A DNA stretch of 64,000 nt from Dermanyssus gallinae (GCA_003439945.1 QVRM01002206.1:1-64000), one strand, 5' to 3'; counted from the first letter of the stretch, positions 40,990 to 53,165 are shown. The notes: generated by a model not told the origin, from the sequence alone. Translations and numbers: made by a program.

Positions 40990-43776
40990 CGCGAGTTTCC
41001 TCACGGACGAGACTGATCGAATTTCCCCACGAAGGAAACGCCAAACGAACGGCAGACGGTAGAGGAGAGACTGTCTACTGTCTAGTTTCGCTAAAAACGA
41101 GGGGTTTCACAAACGTGGTAATGCGACGGTTAGATTGACGGGCCACCGCGGTTGGTGGACACGAGGAATCTTACCTCTCATTGTTCTAAATTAAAACAGA
41201 GCAACACGCAAATATTACATTTCATTAATCGGGATTAATGGCCGATATCATTTTTCGAAATCCTAAGCAGAATTTATAAACATAATAAGCATGTAGGGCC
41301 CCAGTAATTATCCTTGAGATGTGTCGATTGGCTTCCTCCCACGTGCATTCTATGTGGCCAACCTCAACCGCCTTTCTACTTCCGCATAGGTGCAGCTTAA
41401 ACCAATAAATTGTCACCGGTGCTCACACCAAACACTTTTTAAAATAAAGGAAGTGTGGTGAGTGGCGTAAACAAGTGAAGGCAGCCGCAACGTCTAGGAA
41501 GACTCCGCGGCAGACCTAAGTAAAGTATTCGGGCTGCTTATTGCTTCATAGACGGACTCCTATAAATACAAATGTATGTACAATGGTGGGGCTCGAGTCC
41601 GCTCACCTATGTGCCTCCTCCGGTTGCGAGGCGCAGACGAATCCACCACGCCACCGGGCTCTACCCGAGGCAGACCTGCTTATTTTCTATTGTCTCGGTG
41701 GTATCCTGTCAAAGGTGAGCCAACGTCGGCTCTGTGGACTCCGAAACTTTCTAAAACCGAACTTGGTTAGCTGATGCAATGTACATTTTGGAACTCTTAA
41801 TCACAAGCCTCTTGAAAGCTTCCGATAAGTAAGCGACCAAAGATATAGGGCAGTGGTTAGCAGCCCGAGTACGTTCTTTCTTGTTTCTGACTATATTGAC
41901 TACTTTTGCGTCCTTTAATCTGGTTGCGAACTAAATGAACAGAATATACTGACGAGCGGACAGGCATCTACGGATACACTCGCTAGGAACATTAGTAGAT
42001 TCGCAGCTCCAGCCCGCCTTCGTATTAGGAGCACCAATTGAACTTCGAGTGTACTGATCTCATCTAATCTGAACGATGCCTGATTCGTCTGCCGTCAGCT
42101 CGGATATCCGTCTGAGTTTTTTTTTCGATTGCGTCCGTAAAAGTTAGCTCTATTATCTATTTGGACAAAAATATTGAAATCCGTAGAAAAAATCAGAGGT
42201 GTACGTTTTAGCCTGGCTCCGGCCAATCCATAGACCGGTAACGTTGACAAATCATGTCGTACAATGAAAATCAAGGCTGCGTACGAAAAGTCGCCCCGTC
42301 TCCCTAGTCAAAGTACGCTAATAGCTGTTGTTATTACGTATTATTAAAAGAAAGTTACCAGCAAAAATTGAACTATCGATATAGAGGGGATGCGTTGTGC
42401 GTGGGTGGATTGGACCTTACACTGCGCGATGTTACACCTCTAACGAGTCCTCTAGCGACCGAATATAAATTGCGATCTCAAAACGTCATTTTGTGCCTTC
42501 TTCAGCGCAATCACAGTAAAAATGGTTCGACTTTACAAATGTCGCTTGCCGCCATTTTATTTCAATTTATAGTATTTGATTTTTTAATCATGACTATAAG
42601 CATTAAAAATGTTCGTCTTTTTAATACAAATGCAACGTTCATTGATTTCATTGTTCTGCTTTTTGCTCTCGTGTGTGTGTGTTAGGTGCTACCGTTGTGG
42701 AACTTGTACGTTTCGTTGTCTAGTACATACTGTGTTCGACCCAAACATGGGAATTGGAAACGAAAGTAGCACAGGAGGTGCTAAAAACAAAGCACAGAAA
42801 ATGCAAAGAGAGACAGAATCTTTTGAGGCCGGCACGGCTGAAGAAAGCGCAACTTTGAGTCAAACGGGTTTGTAAGGGCTGGGACAAAGTGCGCTTGACA
42901 GGTGGAGGAACCCGTGAGCGACCCCGGCCAATTGATCCGATAGGGCACTCGCCACTTCTCCTGATGGCTCACAGCACTTTTCTATGGAGATCTGGGCCAT
43001 CAGAGAGTGAAGTTTAAGAGGGGAGGTGCGTTTGGTGGGTGTGAGTCTCAGCGGCGTAACATCCATCCGCTAGGGTCGAGTCCCACACAGCTCGAGATGG
43101 AAAGCAATATTTCCTACTCGTAGTGGTAGCGCGTAACTGAATTTGACCCTCTTCCAAAAAAACGTCTCGTTGTCTCACCAGACTATGCTCCTGAAATTTT
43201 TAGTAAACTCTACGACAAGGAATTGATATTTTTAGAACAATGACGTTAGAGCTCTAGTTAGAACTACCAGATGGCGATTTAGCAGCTACCTATAGCGCTC
43301 ATTCTTAAGTGAACCCGGCAAACTAACTATGACTACAATGCGCTGCTCTATTGTTAGTGGTCAGTTTGAATAGGCACCGAGACGGGAAACTGTTTGCATC
43401 GAAGAATTATAATTTACGAGTTAAGTGTCTGCTAGCGTTAGCTTAGAACGAACCTTGCTAAGACCATTGACCGCTAGCCTGCTAGGGTAACATGCTAACG
43501 CTGTCGGTGGCGATGGCAGCGGAGAGACTCTCAAAGTAAAGTTTTGCTTGTTTGCTACAATGTCCATCAGCGACTTTGATGCAATTCCTCGCTTTTCATT
43601 TCCGTTCATGTAAGACACATAGAAATTAAATTTTCCCATCAAATTGCAGATTTGGGTTAGTATAAATACAATCGGCTGCTTTTGATCAAGACGGAATGCT
43701 ATGTCTATCCACATTTGTAATAATCGCAAAATATCACAATTTACGTGACCATCTCCATAATTTGAGCTCCACGACA
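40990..43776. other. No gene recognised apart from one SINE-B copy
   Basis: Besides the SINE at 41540-41663, this stretch has an unrecognised 88-codon open frame at 42609-42875 whose second half is charged (MGIGNESSTGGAKNKAQKMQ). A GGGTCGAGTCCC near 43072-43083 resembles a B box but has no convincing A box. An unrecognised 131-codon minus-strand frame runs 43421-43816. Confidence 0.4.
41540..41663 (-). mobile_element. SINE-B copy, 5' two-thirds
   Basis: The minus strand begins AGAGCCCGGTGGCGTGGTGG, has ACTCGAGCCCCACC at the B box and CATTTGTATTTATAGGAGTC, and stops near TCTATGAAGCAATAAG. The 3' end found in other copies is missing. Confidence 0.85.
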
Positions 43777-43975
43777 CCGAGCAAGATGGCTTAGTGGCAA
43801 AGCCTTTGCCTTGCATTCGGGAGGACTGGGTTCGAGACCCAGAACGGCCAGTCTTAAATTGGTTTGCATGGTTTCCAATTTAGACAAGGTAAATGCCGGA
43901 GTGGATTAAAATTAGCCATGACATGAAAAAACCGTACACAGGCAATTGCCTTACGGAAAATCTTTTAAAAAGATA
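43777..43975 (+). mobile_element. SINE-A copy, the most complete
   Basis: CCGAGCAAGATGGCTTAGTG head; A box TGGCTTAGTGG at 43787-43797; B box GGTTCGAGACC at 43829-43839; body AGAACGGCCAGTCTTAAATT and AATGCCGGAGTGGATTAAAA; 3' segment GTACACAGGCAATTGCCTTA; A-rich tail from about 43960. The spacing of A and B boxes (about 42 bases) fits a tRNA-derived pol III promoter. Confidence 0.92.
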
Positions 43976-44036
43976 AATTACATCCACATGTTGTCAGCAG
44001 AAGCAATCTACCGAGCTATGGCGGTACTATGATGAG

Positions 44037-44132
44037 GATAAGATACATAAAGAAGTTACGTTCCGATGTTCCTTCCTACAACGGGATAAGATACATAAAG
44101 AAGTTACGTTCCGATGTTCCTTCCTACAGCGG
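44037..44132. repeat. 48 bp tandem duplication (two copies)
   Basis: GATAAGATACATAAAGAAGT starts at 44037 and 44085. The copies are nearly identical (one A/G difference near the unit end), so the duplication is recent. Confidence 0.95.
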
Positions 44133-44139
44133 GAGCAAG

Positions 44140-44840
44140 CCATTAGTGACGCGGGCCCTCTTAGCCATTATAAGCCTAAGTCCTCTAGGATGAATCCATT
44201 CCTGCTTCTCCCAAGGCTTTCTTGATAATCTCGTCACGCTCGTATCAGTGTGCAGTGCCAATCTGCCTGACAGAATTTTAACGCAGCTGAGCTTTGGAGA
44301 TAAGAGTAATTACTGTTTTCAGTACATCTAGTAAAGCGTCACATCCTATGCTAGACAACCAATTTGTAACTACCCTACAAAAATGATTATGGTTAAAGTA
44401 TAAAGGTTCTTGGTTGAATGTTGAAGTATGTAGAAGCCGTTCCTTTGTATTTTGGTAGCACTGTGTCCCACGAATCTGATTTAATCATATAAGCCAAGTA
44501 CTATGATTGTCTAATAATGCAAAACTATTAGCATGCTTTTATTATGTTAAAATTCTCGTTAATGCTTATGTTAAGTCCCTCTATTAGTGCCATCTGTGAC
44601 TGACCAGTCTTGGTTCTGCATTCAATACCTACGTATCACTCTTGCAGACACGAGGTATCATACAAGTAGCAACAAAACACAGAATAAAATTGCATGTCGC
44701 CCTACAGCACGGTCTAGGTTAGTCCAGTTCCGTTGCCGCTGTCGAGATGCAGTATATTTAATTGAACCATAGACATAAAACAATTTCTAGCAACAAGACC
44801 TACATAACCTTTTAAAAAGAGTATGCCCCTAAGATTGATT

Positions 44841-44888
<48 letters not shown>

Positions 44889-45094
44889 TTACTAAATGTT
44901 ATGTGTTAATATTATTATGAATATGCTAATATAGTCATAATGCCAATTATAATGAAATACAATCTAGTAAGGCAATGACATTTTTGGTTCGTACAAGCTG
45001 TATACAAGGCATCAATTTTTTGCACTTTCAACCATAATCATTTTTCAACAACACATATTTACTGTGCTGTTAAACATTTGTTACGAGTGGTGTT
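44140..45094. other. No gene recognised; (TA)n tract
   Basis: AT-rich unassigned DNA with a (TA)n run of about 21 units at 44843-44884. Confidence 0.5.
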
Positions 45095-45850
45095 TTTACA
45101 GGACCGGTTATGTCGACCGTAAACTTGCACTAAGAGCTCGCCGGCATGCCCTTACAGAGTTTCCCCTTTTATACCACAGTTTGACTCTTCTTTGAGTAAC
45201 GCTCCTTCTTGGCTTTTGCAGCCCTATCCTGTTTTGGATATGAATAGAGCAGATTGCGGAGAAGACAGAGCTGAGCGCGGGAACCTTTGATAGTTACGGA
45301 AACCCTATGTCGTATTCACACTCGATCTATGTTCTGTCTCAATGCTTGCCGAGCATTTCATAATTTGTGTTCTTACAACTTTTCATGTAGGAACCTAGCT
45401 ATCTCCACGCTCTTTTAATTCTCTCTCCACCTCTCCCCCCTCTTTCTCTGTTCCTTGCGGCAGTGCAGTCTGCCTTTTGAACGGTGAGCGGAGGTCTTGG
45501 ACGGCTGACCATAGACTTCAACTACCCCACGTTTCTACCATTGTCGCGTTTGCGGTTCGCCAATCGCGTCAAATTCGTTCGTATTCGTCCGCATCGTCGC
45601 GTCTGTCGGATGAGGTCCCTCTTTCATTTCAATCGGTCAGATTTGCCGCAGCGCACTCGTCCTTGATAGTCGGCTTGGGTTTTTGAGCTCGCGATGGGCA
45701 CAGCCTGTTGTTCGGGGCTATTCGAAGACGCCGAGCACGGTTGCGGACTATGACAAATTGAACACTCGCGACGATGACGACGACGACAAACAGCGATGAC
45801 TACGATACACATCTACATGGCAATCTCGAGCAGACTTGCAACGAAAATTG
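45095..45850 (+). mobile_element. Possible degraded LTR with primer-binding-like site
   Basis: The first 200 bases (GGTTATGTCGACCGTAAACT, AGAGCTCGCCGGCATG, GAAGACAGAGCTGAGCG) recur with roughly a quarter divergence at 61095-61305, so this is a dispersed repeat. The segment ends in GCAACGAAAATTGGTGACCG at about 45837-45856; TTGGTGACC right after the end of an LTR is a common Gypsy-type primer-binding site. No gag or pol follows. The GC-rich part at 45480-45790 could otherwise be a host 5' region, with a short ATG frame beginning MGTACC at 45692, but nothing supports a gene there. Confidence 0.3.
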
Positions 45851-46040
45851 GTGACCGGCCAAGTATACGCATGAACGAGCATAGAGCGTCGTGCGTGCCA
45901 ACCGCATGTGGCTGGCCCAAAGATAAGCTAAGCCGGCAAATAAAGCCCTATAGTAGTTAGTAGTAGTGGTGATGGTGGTGCAGGTAGTGTTCGAGCAGCA
46001 GGAGCTCTACCCGACGAGATCTGGCTTTTGGCTTTTAATA

Positions 46041-46204
46041 CACCAAGCAATGTGTACCTGTATTAGTGGCAAATCCATTGCCTTGCATTCAAGAGGTCGT
46101 GGGTTCAAGACCTGGATCGGTCACTTTCAAATTGGTTTTCATGGTTTCTAATTTAGATAAGGTGAACACCGGAGAGAATTATAATCGGTCATGACCGGAC
46201 AAAA
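46041..46204 (+). mobile_element. SINE-A copy with a disrupted A box
   Basis: CACCAAGCAATGTG and TTAGTGGCAAATCC match the head with about 8 extra bases inside the A box. GGGTTCAAGACCTGG is the B box. The body GGTTTTCATGGTTTCTAATT and CGGAGAGAATTATAATCGGT follows. It ends in an A-run and is followed 8 bases later by an FB-A core. Confidence 0.85.
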
Positions 46205-46212
46205 AAATCGAA

Positions 46213-46446
46213 AAGCGCATTTCATGGCGATCATTTTGTTCGAGTGATTGCGCAATAGTTAATTTTCAGAGGACATGTCGGGATTGAGTGCATGCATAAA
46301 TGACCAAGGATTATTTACCTAATGGAGCAGGTCACTTATGCATGCACTTAATCTCATTATGTCCTTTGAAAACTAATTACTCGGCAATCACGGCTCGCAC
46401 TGCCATAGAGCTAGTACCAAAATTAGTGCCATGAAATGCGTATTTG
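46213..46446. mobile_element. FB-A foldback element, central hairpin only
   Basis: AAGCGCATTTCATGGCGATC at the left is inverted at the right (ATGAAATGCGTATTTGCC). The centre has GTGCATGCATAAATGA and its inverse TTATGCATGCACTTAATC around a loop of about 30 bases. Both outer arms are missing, so this is a symmetrical core of about 234 bp. Confidence 0.8.
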
Positions 46447-46639
46447 CCGACAAGTGCACGAAGTGACTCCACCTACGTCTGTAACAGCGGCAGAAGTGCT
46501 ATAGACTTATCATTGTATAATCTTAATAGTACTGTGGTGCAGAGCTTTGAAGTTCTGGAGCTTGCTGCATAAAGCATCTAGTTGTACGAGCTGTATTGCG
46601 CGTCTCTGCACTAGGGCAGGAACAGCAGAAACGTTCACA

Positions 46640-47590
46640 GATGAAGCAAGGATATCCTCCTTAATTTACTCCACAGACTCACGATAGCTCCTATCAAACC
46701 CCACCAAGGACTGATATTATTGACCGGTCCCAAACCATCTCACACACTCCTTAGCGACCTAAACAAAAAGATCAGAAAGGTTGTTAAGTCAAAATGGCTT
46801 AAGCTCGAAAACTCGGTGCTTCCAAAACACGGTCTGGACATCCCCTGTCTCCACACATTTATCTTCTGACTCCGCCTCTCCCGTCTAACAGCACTACAAC
46901 ACTCCACCACCCTGGGGTCCAATGGATGCTAACCACCAAGCACTTCTAAAAAGACCTTGCAAAAACAAGACTTCTCTGCGAGCGCTTGAGAACGTTTATT
47001 GAGACTGCTACACAAATCAACGATTACTGGCCTCAACAACTACATAATACGTTCGATGGGGCACATTTATATAAAAAAACACACGAAACGCCCTTCGTAC
47101 ATTACTAGATTAGGGTATGCCTTACCTATCTGGGGAGGAGTATTTAAATCTACTAAAGCTTAGAATCAACGCACTACCAACACGCGCCAGGTTGGCCAGG
47201 TGACGCCCGGGCTACAACAAACGTTGTAGGTACGGGTGTCATGCGCCTGAGACTTGGCTCATGCCGCTCAGATGTGCGACACAACACAGGCAATTCCGTC
47301 GACCGGGCGCACCGGGTCTAAAGCCAGACCTCGTAATTACAACACCTACCGAGGTCTGGGTTTTGGATGCCGAGGTTTGCGGCCCAAACAGAGACCTGGC
47401 AAGATCACGGCAGGACAAGATCACCAAATACGACGTCGAAATCCTAATTGCGGCGCTTCCCAACCCGCAAAAACCTCGCAGATTCGGATCCATCGCTATC
47501 TCTATGAGTGGTGTATGGGACCCCAAATCTGCGAGTACGCCCTTGAGGCTCGGCGTCACGAAAAGGAATCTTAAGGATTTTTCCGTTTAA
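46640..47590 (+). pseudogene. 3' part of a LINE with restriction-like endonuclease (R2/R4 group)
   Basis: 46640-46900 reads LHRLTIAPIKPHQG and then LNKKIRKVVKSKWLKL and VLPKHGLDIPCLHTF, resembling the RT thumb of R2-group LINEs. After frame changes, CRYGCHAPET and LAHAAQMC give the CX3CX7HX4C zinc motif (about 47228-47282), though it spans a frame change. KPDLVITTPTEVWVLDAEV gives KPD-X12-D, the restriction-like endonuclease signature, followed by KITKY. The last open frame (47261-47590) ends at TAA 47588-47590. No 28S rRNA sequence flanks it. R2, R4, NeSL or another REL clade cannot be separated here. Confidence 0.75.
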
Positions 47591-47599
47591 CCATTGCAA

Positions 47600-49962
47600 G
47601 AAACTTTAAGGATATACCGGTCGCGCCGAGTCCATAAGAGCTGGGGCCGCCAACAAGCAAGGACACGGACAGCTGGATCTTAACTTCACGTGACACCCTT
47701 TTACCACAATTTTTATTAAGGCGAGCACTACCGAGTATGCAAACGTATTGTAAATTATTAATAAATTATCACAATATGTTCTATATAATGCCTTTCTCGA
47801 ATACCATGACAAGAGTAGCTGACAACTGTAAAAATGTCAATGTTATATGCACTCAATATGAGTGAAATAAATGTGATCATATATATATATATATGCTACA
47901 GACAACACATGAATCCTAGTAACCAAGTTTCTCAGAAACCGCAGGTGTTTAACTGTTTTCGTGTCAATTTAAGTGGACCTATGCAGTAAGTAACCTTACA
48001 TCGGCAACTTAGGTGCGAATAACCTGATCCATGCTCACCATGTGTAGAGGTACAATCTTGTCGCCTGTCAATTGTGAATTACAAAGAACGAGGAAAATTA
48101 ATTTCTTTCTATTCAATGTGGAGGGCCGACCCGTTCATGATAATTCTGCTTCATCAAAATCTCCTCTAGAAAAGCGGTTGAAGCGGCGCACTATAGTTTT
48201 CAAACCCATAGACCGCACAGATCTTTGTTGCCGGGGCAGTTGCATTTCGTCTTTGGATGTATGTAATGCAAATATATATGTATGGAACAAATATATATAT
48301 ATATATATTTATGGAGGCTGCCTCGATGGCTCGACTGGTAGCGCTCCCCACAAACTCTAGTGTCACTAGGGCTTGAGGGGGAGCCTAATCACGCTTCCCT
48401 GTAACCCTGTATATATATATAAATGTTGGCCATACATTAAGATGCTGTACACTATCCGACGCTAGATACGTTACCCGTTGGAACAATCAATTAACCGATT
48501 CGAACTCCTTGTTCCCCCAGCAGCAACTGCGCCCTTAAAAAACGTTTCCGTTGCCCATCTCGCTTAATCCCCCCCTCCCTCCCCCCGGAGGACCCTCGCC
48601 TGTCATCCAAGGGTATTGAAATGTCATCAATAGACATGAGGCTTCGGCAAACCCGCCATGCAAAAAAATAATCTTCTGCAGACTGTGTTGTGTGTCTATT
48701 CCACCGTCAGAGGAGTTTTATTCACAACATGAGACACGGCTGATATTGTGAATAATTTAAATGCATAGCAAAGGGCGCGGCGTATTCATACCGACCCAAA
48801 CATCTGCAGCCAGCTTGTGACATTTCAACTCGACTGTGACATTTTCCCGTTGAATAAAAATATTTTGTATTGCATGTATTATTCTATTGTGGCCTGCTTT
48901 CCCATTCAGAGAGCACCTACTACAGGCGCTAGTTTCTGGCGCAGTTAGGTGACAAAAACATCATCCAATTGCACCATCTTAAGGTATCAGCATATATTCA
49001 TACATTACAGTATACACATATGCATAAATTACAATTCATGTATATTTATATATATACATACATATAGTACGGTGAGAAGTGTACCATTTCGGATACAATC
49101 AGCAACGCTATTTATCAAGGTCGGTCGATATCTTCCGCATATCTTCGTCCCGCAGACAAATAAAAACACTACACTTCTCGCGAGCAAATTTAAGCAACGA
49201 GTACAAAATGTGTATGCTCGTTTCGATCAGGCTGCGTGCAACTTTGAGTAGGCACATCCTGTTTTTTTTCATCTCTGACCTGATCAGCGATTGTTGGAAC
49301 GAATACAGATAGAGCGTACTCATTGATCATATATACATCGTACTGGAGGTTGCTTTGGAGGAAGCTCTGGAGGAAGATAATTGGAGAGAGACGACCAAGT
49401 GTCGTCCATTTTTTTTCTATCAAGGGGTCTAGTCACACCGACGGTGCCTGTTTGCAGTGTCATCGACCCAATCGCAAACAGACTCTCCAATATGTGCATA
49501 TGCTTTAAATACACAGGCAGCGCGTATGAACGTAGGGATGTGTTAGTGTATACGCAATATACATATATAATTATACAACTTCAGGGACTATATATATTAC
49601 TTTTTTTATAAAGCATATGCTTATTAAGAATACAAATGGAGCGACAATTGTCTCCCGAGAACGTGTGCACTGGGAATATTACTCTATCTCATATAGAGTG
49701 GGTTGGGACCACTTCAGCAGCGTGTTCCCGCGTTGGACTTCGAAGTCGAGGCGCTGTCTCAAGAAAGCCGCAGATCTCTTGTCTCCGGTTGCGAGCTTCA
49801 GCTGCTCTCAGACTCTGTGAAGAAGTTTGCGAGTGAGGCTGCCTGGGCCGCCCAAGGTCTCGAAGGCTAGCGGTTGAAACTCATGTGGGTATCCTATTGA
49901 GGGGTATTTTGCGAGCTTCCTCGTCTCGGCTAGATTACCGGCGAGGCCTGCCGGGCTCGTCC

Positions 49963-49970
<8 letters not shown>
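47600..49970. other. No gene recognised
   Basis: A short (TA)n tract lies at about 47879-47894 and another at about 48290-48308. GGCTGCCTCGATGGCTCGAC at 48317 followed by TGGTAGCG looks like a tRNA D-arm/A box, but no good B box follows. C-runs lie near 48568-48587. The region 49640-49960 is GC-richer and may be LINE leader sequence. Confidence 0.4.

Positions 49971-49997
<27 letters not shown>
49970..49997. repeat. (TA)n microsatellite
   Basis: About 14 TA units leading directly into the foldback at 49993-50155. Confidence 0.95.
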
Positions 49998-49999
<2 letters not shown>

Positions 50000-50155
50000 A
50001 TATGTAAGCGGGCGTGCCTATGTATTGGTATTCGTGACATGTGCAGTTACATATATGCGTAACCATATATGTATACATATAACATATAATAAATAAATGC
50101 GTATGCATATATGTAACTGCACATGGGCGAGTACATATACTTACGTATAGATATA
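49993..50155. repeat. About 163 bp foldback with a perfect 21 bp core stem
   Basis: The arm at 50038-50058 (CATGTGCAGTTACATATATG plus C) is the exact inverse of 50105-50125. Outside it, ATATCTATATGTAAG near 49993 is inverted as CTTACGTATAGATAT near 50140, so the whole segment folds on itself. The loop is AT-rich, about 46 bases. It may be a very small foldback transposon, or a hairpin RNA source. Confidence 0.85.
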
Positions 50156-50829
50156 TAAAGCCCCTACCTCCCCTACCTTTCGTTTACCTCCCAGCCAGTC
50201 AGGTCCTTCTCTCGCCGCCCGTCTAGCGGGTTATACCTACCCCCCAGGCAAAAAACCGTCACTGAGCCTAGAGAAGAAACGGAGGCGAAAAAAATAAGAA
50301 GGGCCTTTATGGGCTTTCATACGGATAAAGAGCAAGAGGCTCTTGCGATGAAAGGATGGCCTCAATGCACCTTCGGAAATACGAAGCTCAAGCTTTCTTG
50401 GTGACCGAGTCTCAGCCCGGATGGTCCTGCTCCCGACTGCGAAGGAGAAGTAAAGTAGGCTAGTACTGGGCTTGGTAAGTTCCCGGCGCTTCTAGTCTCT
50501 CTGCCTTATTTTCGCGAGGTTCAGCTTATTTCCCTCCATAATGAACAACACCGTAGGAGTGGAGGACGCAGAATAAGAGGAATACACGAATACCACTCAT
50601 TTTCGTAGCCCTTTCACTCTGCGTTCTCCTTAGAAAATAGAATGTCATATTGGCCGCTGTAACTACCAACAACAACGGCAAATTTAGACATTCTGCGCAA
50701 ATGTTGCGAATACAGTCTCATCATGTTCGCTTAAGCAACGCTAGAACTCTGGGCTAGAATGGAACAGCGGCGCTACATATCCTGCCTGTAAGAACGAGCA
50801 CAGGCCGACAACTGCCGTGTTCAATTTTA

Positions 50830-51455
50830 GCCCAGAAAAACCTGAGTTACTCTGATGCTGTGCAGGATCTGCGCACTAAGCTGGATCCGGGCGTATTAAA
50901 AATATACGTGAAAAGAATTTCTGAAACGGCATTTGACCAACTAAAACGACTAGTAAAGATATCGACTCCAAATGTTACGGCAAGGGCCGAGGAACCCATT
51001 TACAAGGCCTCGTTTACGGCAATCGTCCATACACCTTTCCGAACTAAGGCGCTGATTGTCCAAGATCTTGAAATGATGAATGCAGAAGATCTACTTGAGG
51101 CACTAATACTAGCTGGTATAGAGAAGAAAGCCATTGTTCTTAACCCATTTTAGTTGACACGGGATGGTAGAACATCTTCCTAAGTAGTGAGACACCCGCC
51201 AGAGACTGTAGCGTTGTACCAGCGCTGTACCTCAAAACATACTAACCTTCAGCGTAGAGTTCTGCTCCATATTTGGGAAGGCCGGGCATATTTTGTGGGA
51301 TTGCGGCGCCCTGCCTGTGTTACCACCGCCAGCAAGGGGACACAACGCTTCCTCTTTGCAACGCCCGGCCTATACGCAAAATGTGTGGAGGTACTCCGGG
51401 ACAACAAGGAGCCACAGAGCATAGGTTTTTAGAAATAAACCTAAACAAGTTCATT
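50830..51455 (+). pseudogene. R1-like LINE ORF1 (gag-like) with decayed zinc knuckles
   Basis: YSDAVQDLRTKLDPGVLKIY then VKRISET and FRTKALIVQDLEMMNAEDLL match the style of R1/jockey-type ORF1 proteins, where a short RRM-like region precedes CCHC knuckles. In other frames CSIFGKAGHILWDC (51266-51307) is a CX2CX4HX4C knuckle with the second Cys changed to Phe, and CYHRQQGDTTLPLC is a second decayed one. FLEINLNKF at 51425 resembles the start of ORF2 (L-Q-x-N-L-N-K). The DNA upstream from about 50160 may be its leader. Confidence 0.55.
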
Positions 51456-51459
51456 TGAG

Positions 51460-53011
51460 AGTTAGACTTTGCACTTCATTCTGCCGCTCCTGCATTGAAG
51501 CTGGTAGACTGGGTAGCTGTAGACGACCTCCACGTAGTCAATGTTCTAGATATCACCTTCGGAAGAAGGAATCGAATCCAAACCAAAGCTTGAAACTCAT
51601 CTTTTGTTCTGAGGCCTTACTGCCTAGGGTGACAAGTTAGTCTTCGACATCACGATGAGTATTATCCCGGCAGATTCCATGGGATCTACTGGTTCTGGAG
51701 ACCACGGTCCGTCTGTAATTATCATTAACCAGAAGGACCTGGTACAGACCGCGATGTACGCTCCGCACAGGCAACCCTAACAAAATAGGGGTTGAACTAG
51801 TAATAAGAAACGGATATTCGAGTACTAGCCACTGTCTTGGCTTGTACGATAATAATTTTCATCACCTTGGTTATCACACACAATCGACTAACTTACCAGA
51901 TTCATAAACCGTCCTTGCTCGTAGTCATAGGCAGTAGTTGTTGTCGAAAAAGGGTTAGTAACTCCTGCATGTGTGCTTGCGATTTGCTAACTATGGTTCT
52001 GAATATTGAGTGGTTTGTTATGTCGAAGAGTTATAGGGCGGCATCCCATAAAACTCTACCTGGGACTAAACACATTTTAATAATAATAACAACAACAACT
52101 CGTACATATATACCCTGTAGATAACCATATATGCAAATTACTATATATTTTTATATAATTTATAATTTACGGTACCATTTGGTTTTGCTTGTGTGTGTAT
52201 AGCACTGGTATTTGGCGGTAACCTGGTTATGACTCTGGTTCGATGCCAAGCAGAAAGCTGCTAAACGCTTCCGTGTGCCATGGCTTCTCGAACGGAACTG
52301 CCGCTAGATGGTTCCTTCAACCGCCACCACGCGGCGCTGACAGTGGCCGGCGAGAGGCGAGTGGAGAGGTAGTGCGTCTCCCTCTCCTCCACATCGCCGG
52401 TCGTGCAGGGGGGGGGACGTATGACACTTAAAGACGGATAGTTGGCAATTCAGTGGGCAAGGACCCATAAAGTGGGTGCTTATACGCTATCTCGAGCCTA
52501 TGCAGGCGGGGAAACCAGGGCTTAGCGAGTCCCATACTAGTGTCTTCTAGCTGCCCCGATATCTCCCAAAACAGGACAAAAAGTCGGTGTCCACGTTTAT
52601 ATTACGCCCTGTCCCTACAGTCTGCCGTTCGAACCGGACCCACTGGCCGATTGACGCCAAGTACTGGTTCGTAGGGGAAGCCACCAGCCCAGGACAAGAA
52701 CAGCCACACTATGTTCATATCCCAACTCTGTTATATAGTCCTCAGTAGCCTTCCCGGGAGAAAACAGTGGGTTGCAAATTGGGACGAAGCTGGATGATAA
52801 GAGAACTGCGCCCGAGGCAGAAGGCACGAAGTGGATTGGTCTGACACACCCGCGGAGATAACGGTAATCGTACGGAACATCTGGCTGCCCGAAGTCTACC
52901 CGCGTATCTTCCTCATGGAGGCCTCGATGTATGAGAACAGGGGGTTAAGGGTATTGTGCTTCATAGGAAAAAGAGCTGCTTAAGTTCCTCGTCAAGTATT
53001 AAGACCCATTA
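51460..53011. other. Unassigned; possible LINE remnants
   Basis: 52845-52985 reads SDTPAEITVIVRNIWLPEVY then PRIFLMEASMYENRG in one open frame, which looks like conserved protein but was not identified. A G-run lies at about 52408-52416. No APE endonuclease blocks were recognised between the R1-like ORF1 and the RT at 53720. Confidence 0.4.
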
Positions 53012-53165
53012 AAAGGCGCCCCAACATTTCAAGAAACCCTGACTATATACGACTTAGATGTTCTTACAGTTGCCAGAAACGAAACGAAGTATGGGGCTCA
53101 CAAACCGACTAAACCCGTATTTCTCCCACACACAGGTTTAGGTTATATACACATGCTGTACTCGC
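53012..53165 (+). repeat. Inverted repeat, left copy
   Basis: About 154 bp (GGCGCCCCAACATTTCAAGA ... GGTTATATACACATGCTGTA) inverted, with an indel and roughly 15 percent mismatch, at 54700-54877. The spacer of about 1.5 kb contains R1-like gag and RT pieces. Confidence 0.8.

Noticed and set aside
44037..44132. CRISPR-like or satellite array
   Set aside because: Only two copies without spacers; it is a simple tandem duplication.
45692..45750. Short ATG frame MGTACC with a possible myristoylation start
   Set aside because: It stops after 19 codons with no good splice donor, and the region is better explained as part of an LTR-like dispersed repeat.
46640..47590. R2 element in 28S rDNA
   Set aside because: No rRNA sequence lies on either side, so an rDNA location cannot be claimed although the protein type fits.
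48317..48350. tRNA-like D-arm (TGGCTCGACTGGTAGCG)
   Set aside because: No convincing B box or T-arm follows and no second copy was found in the window.
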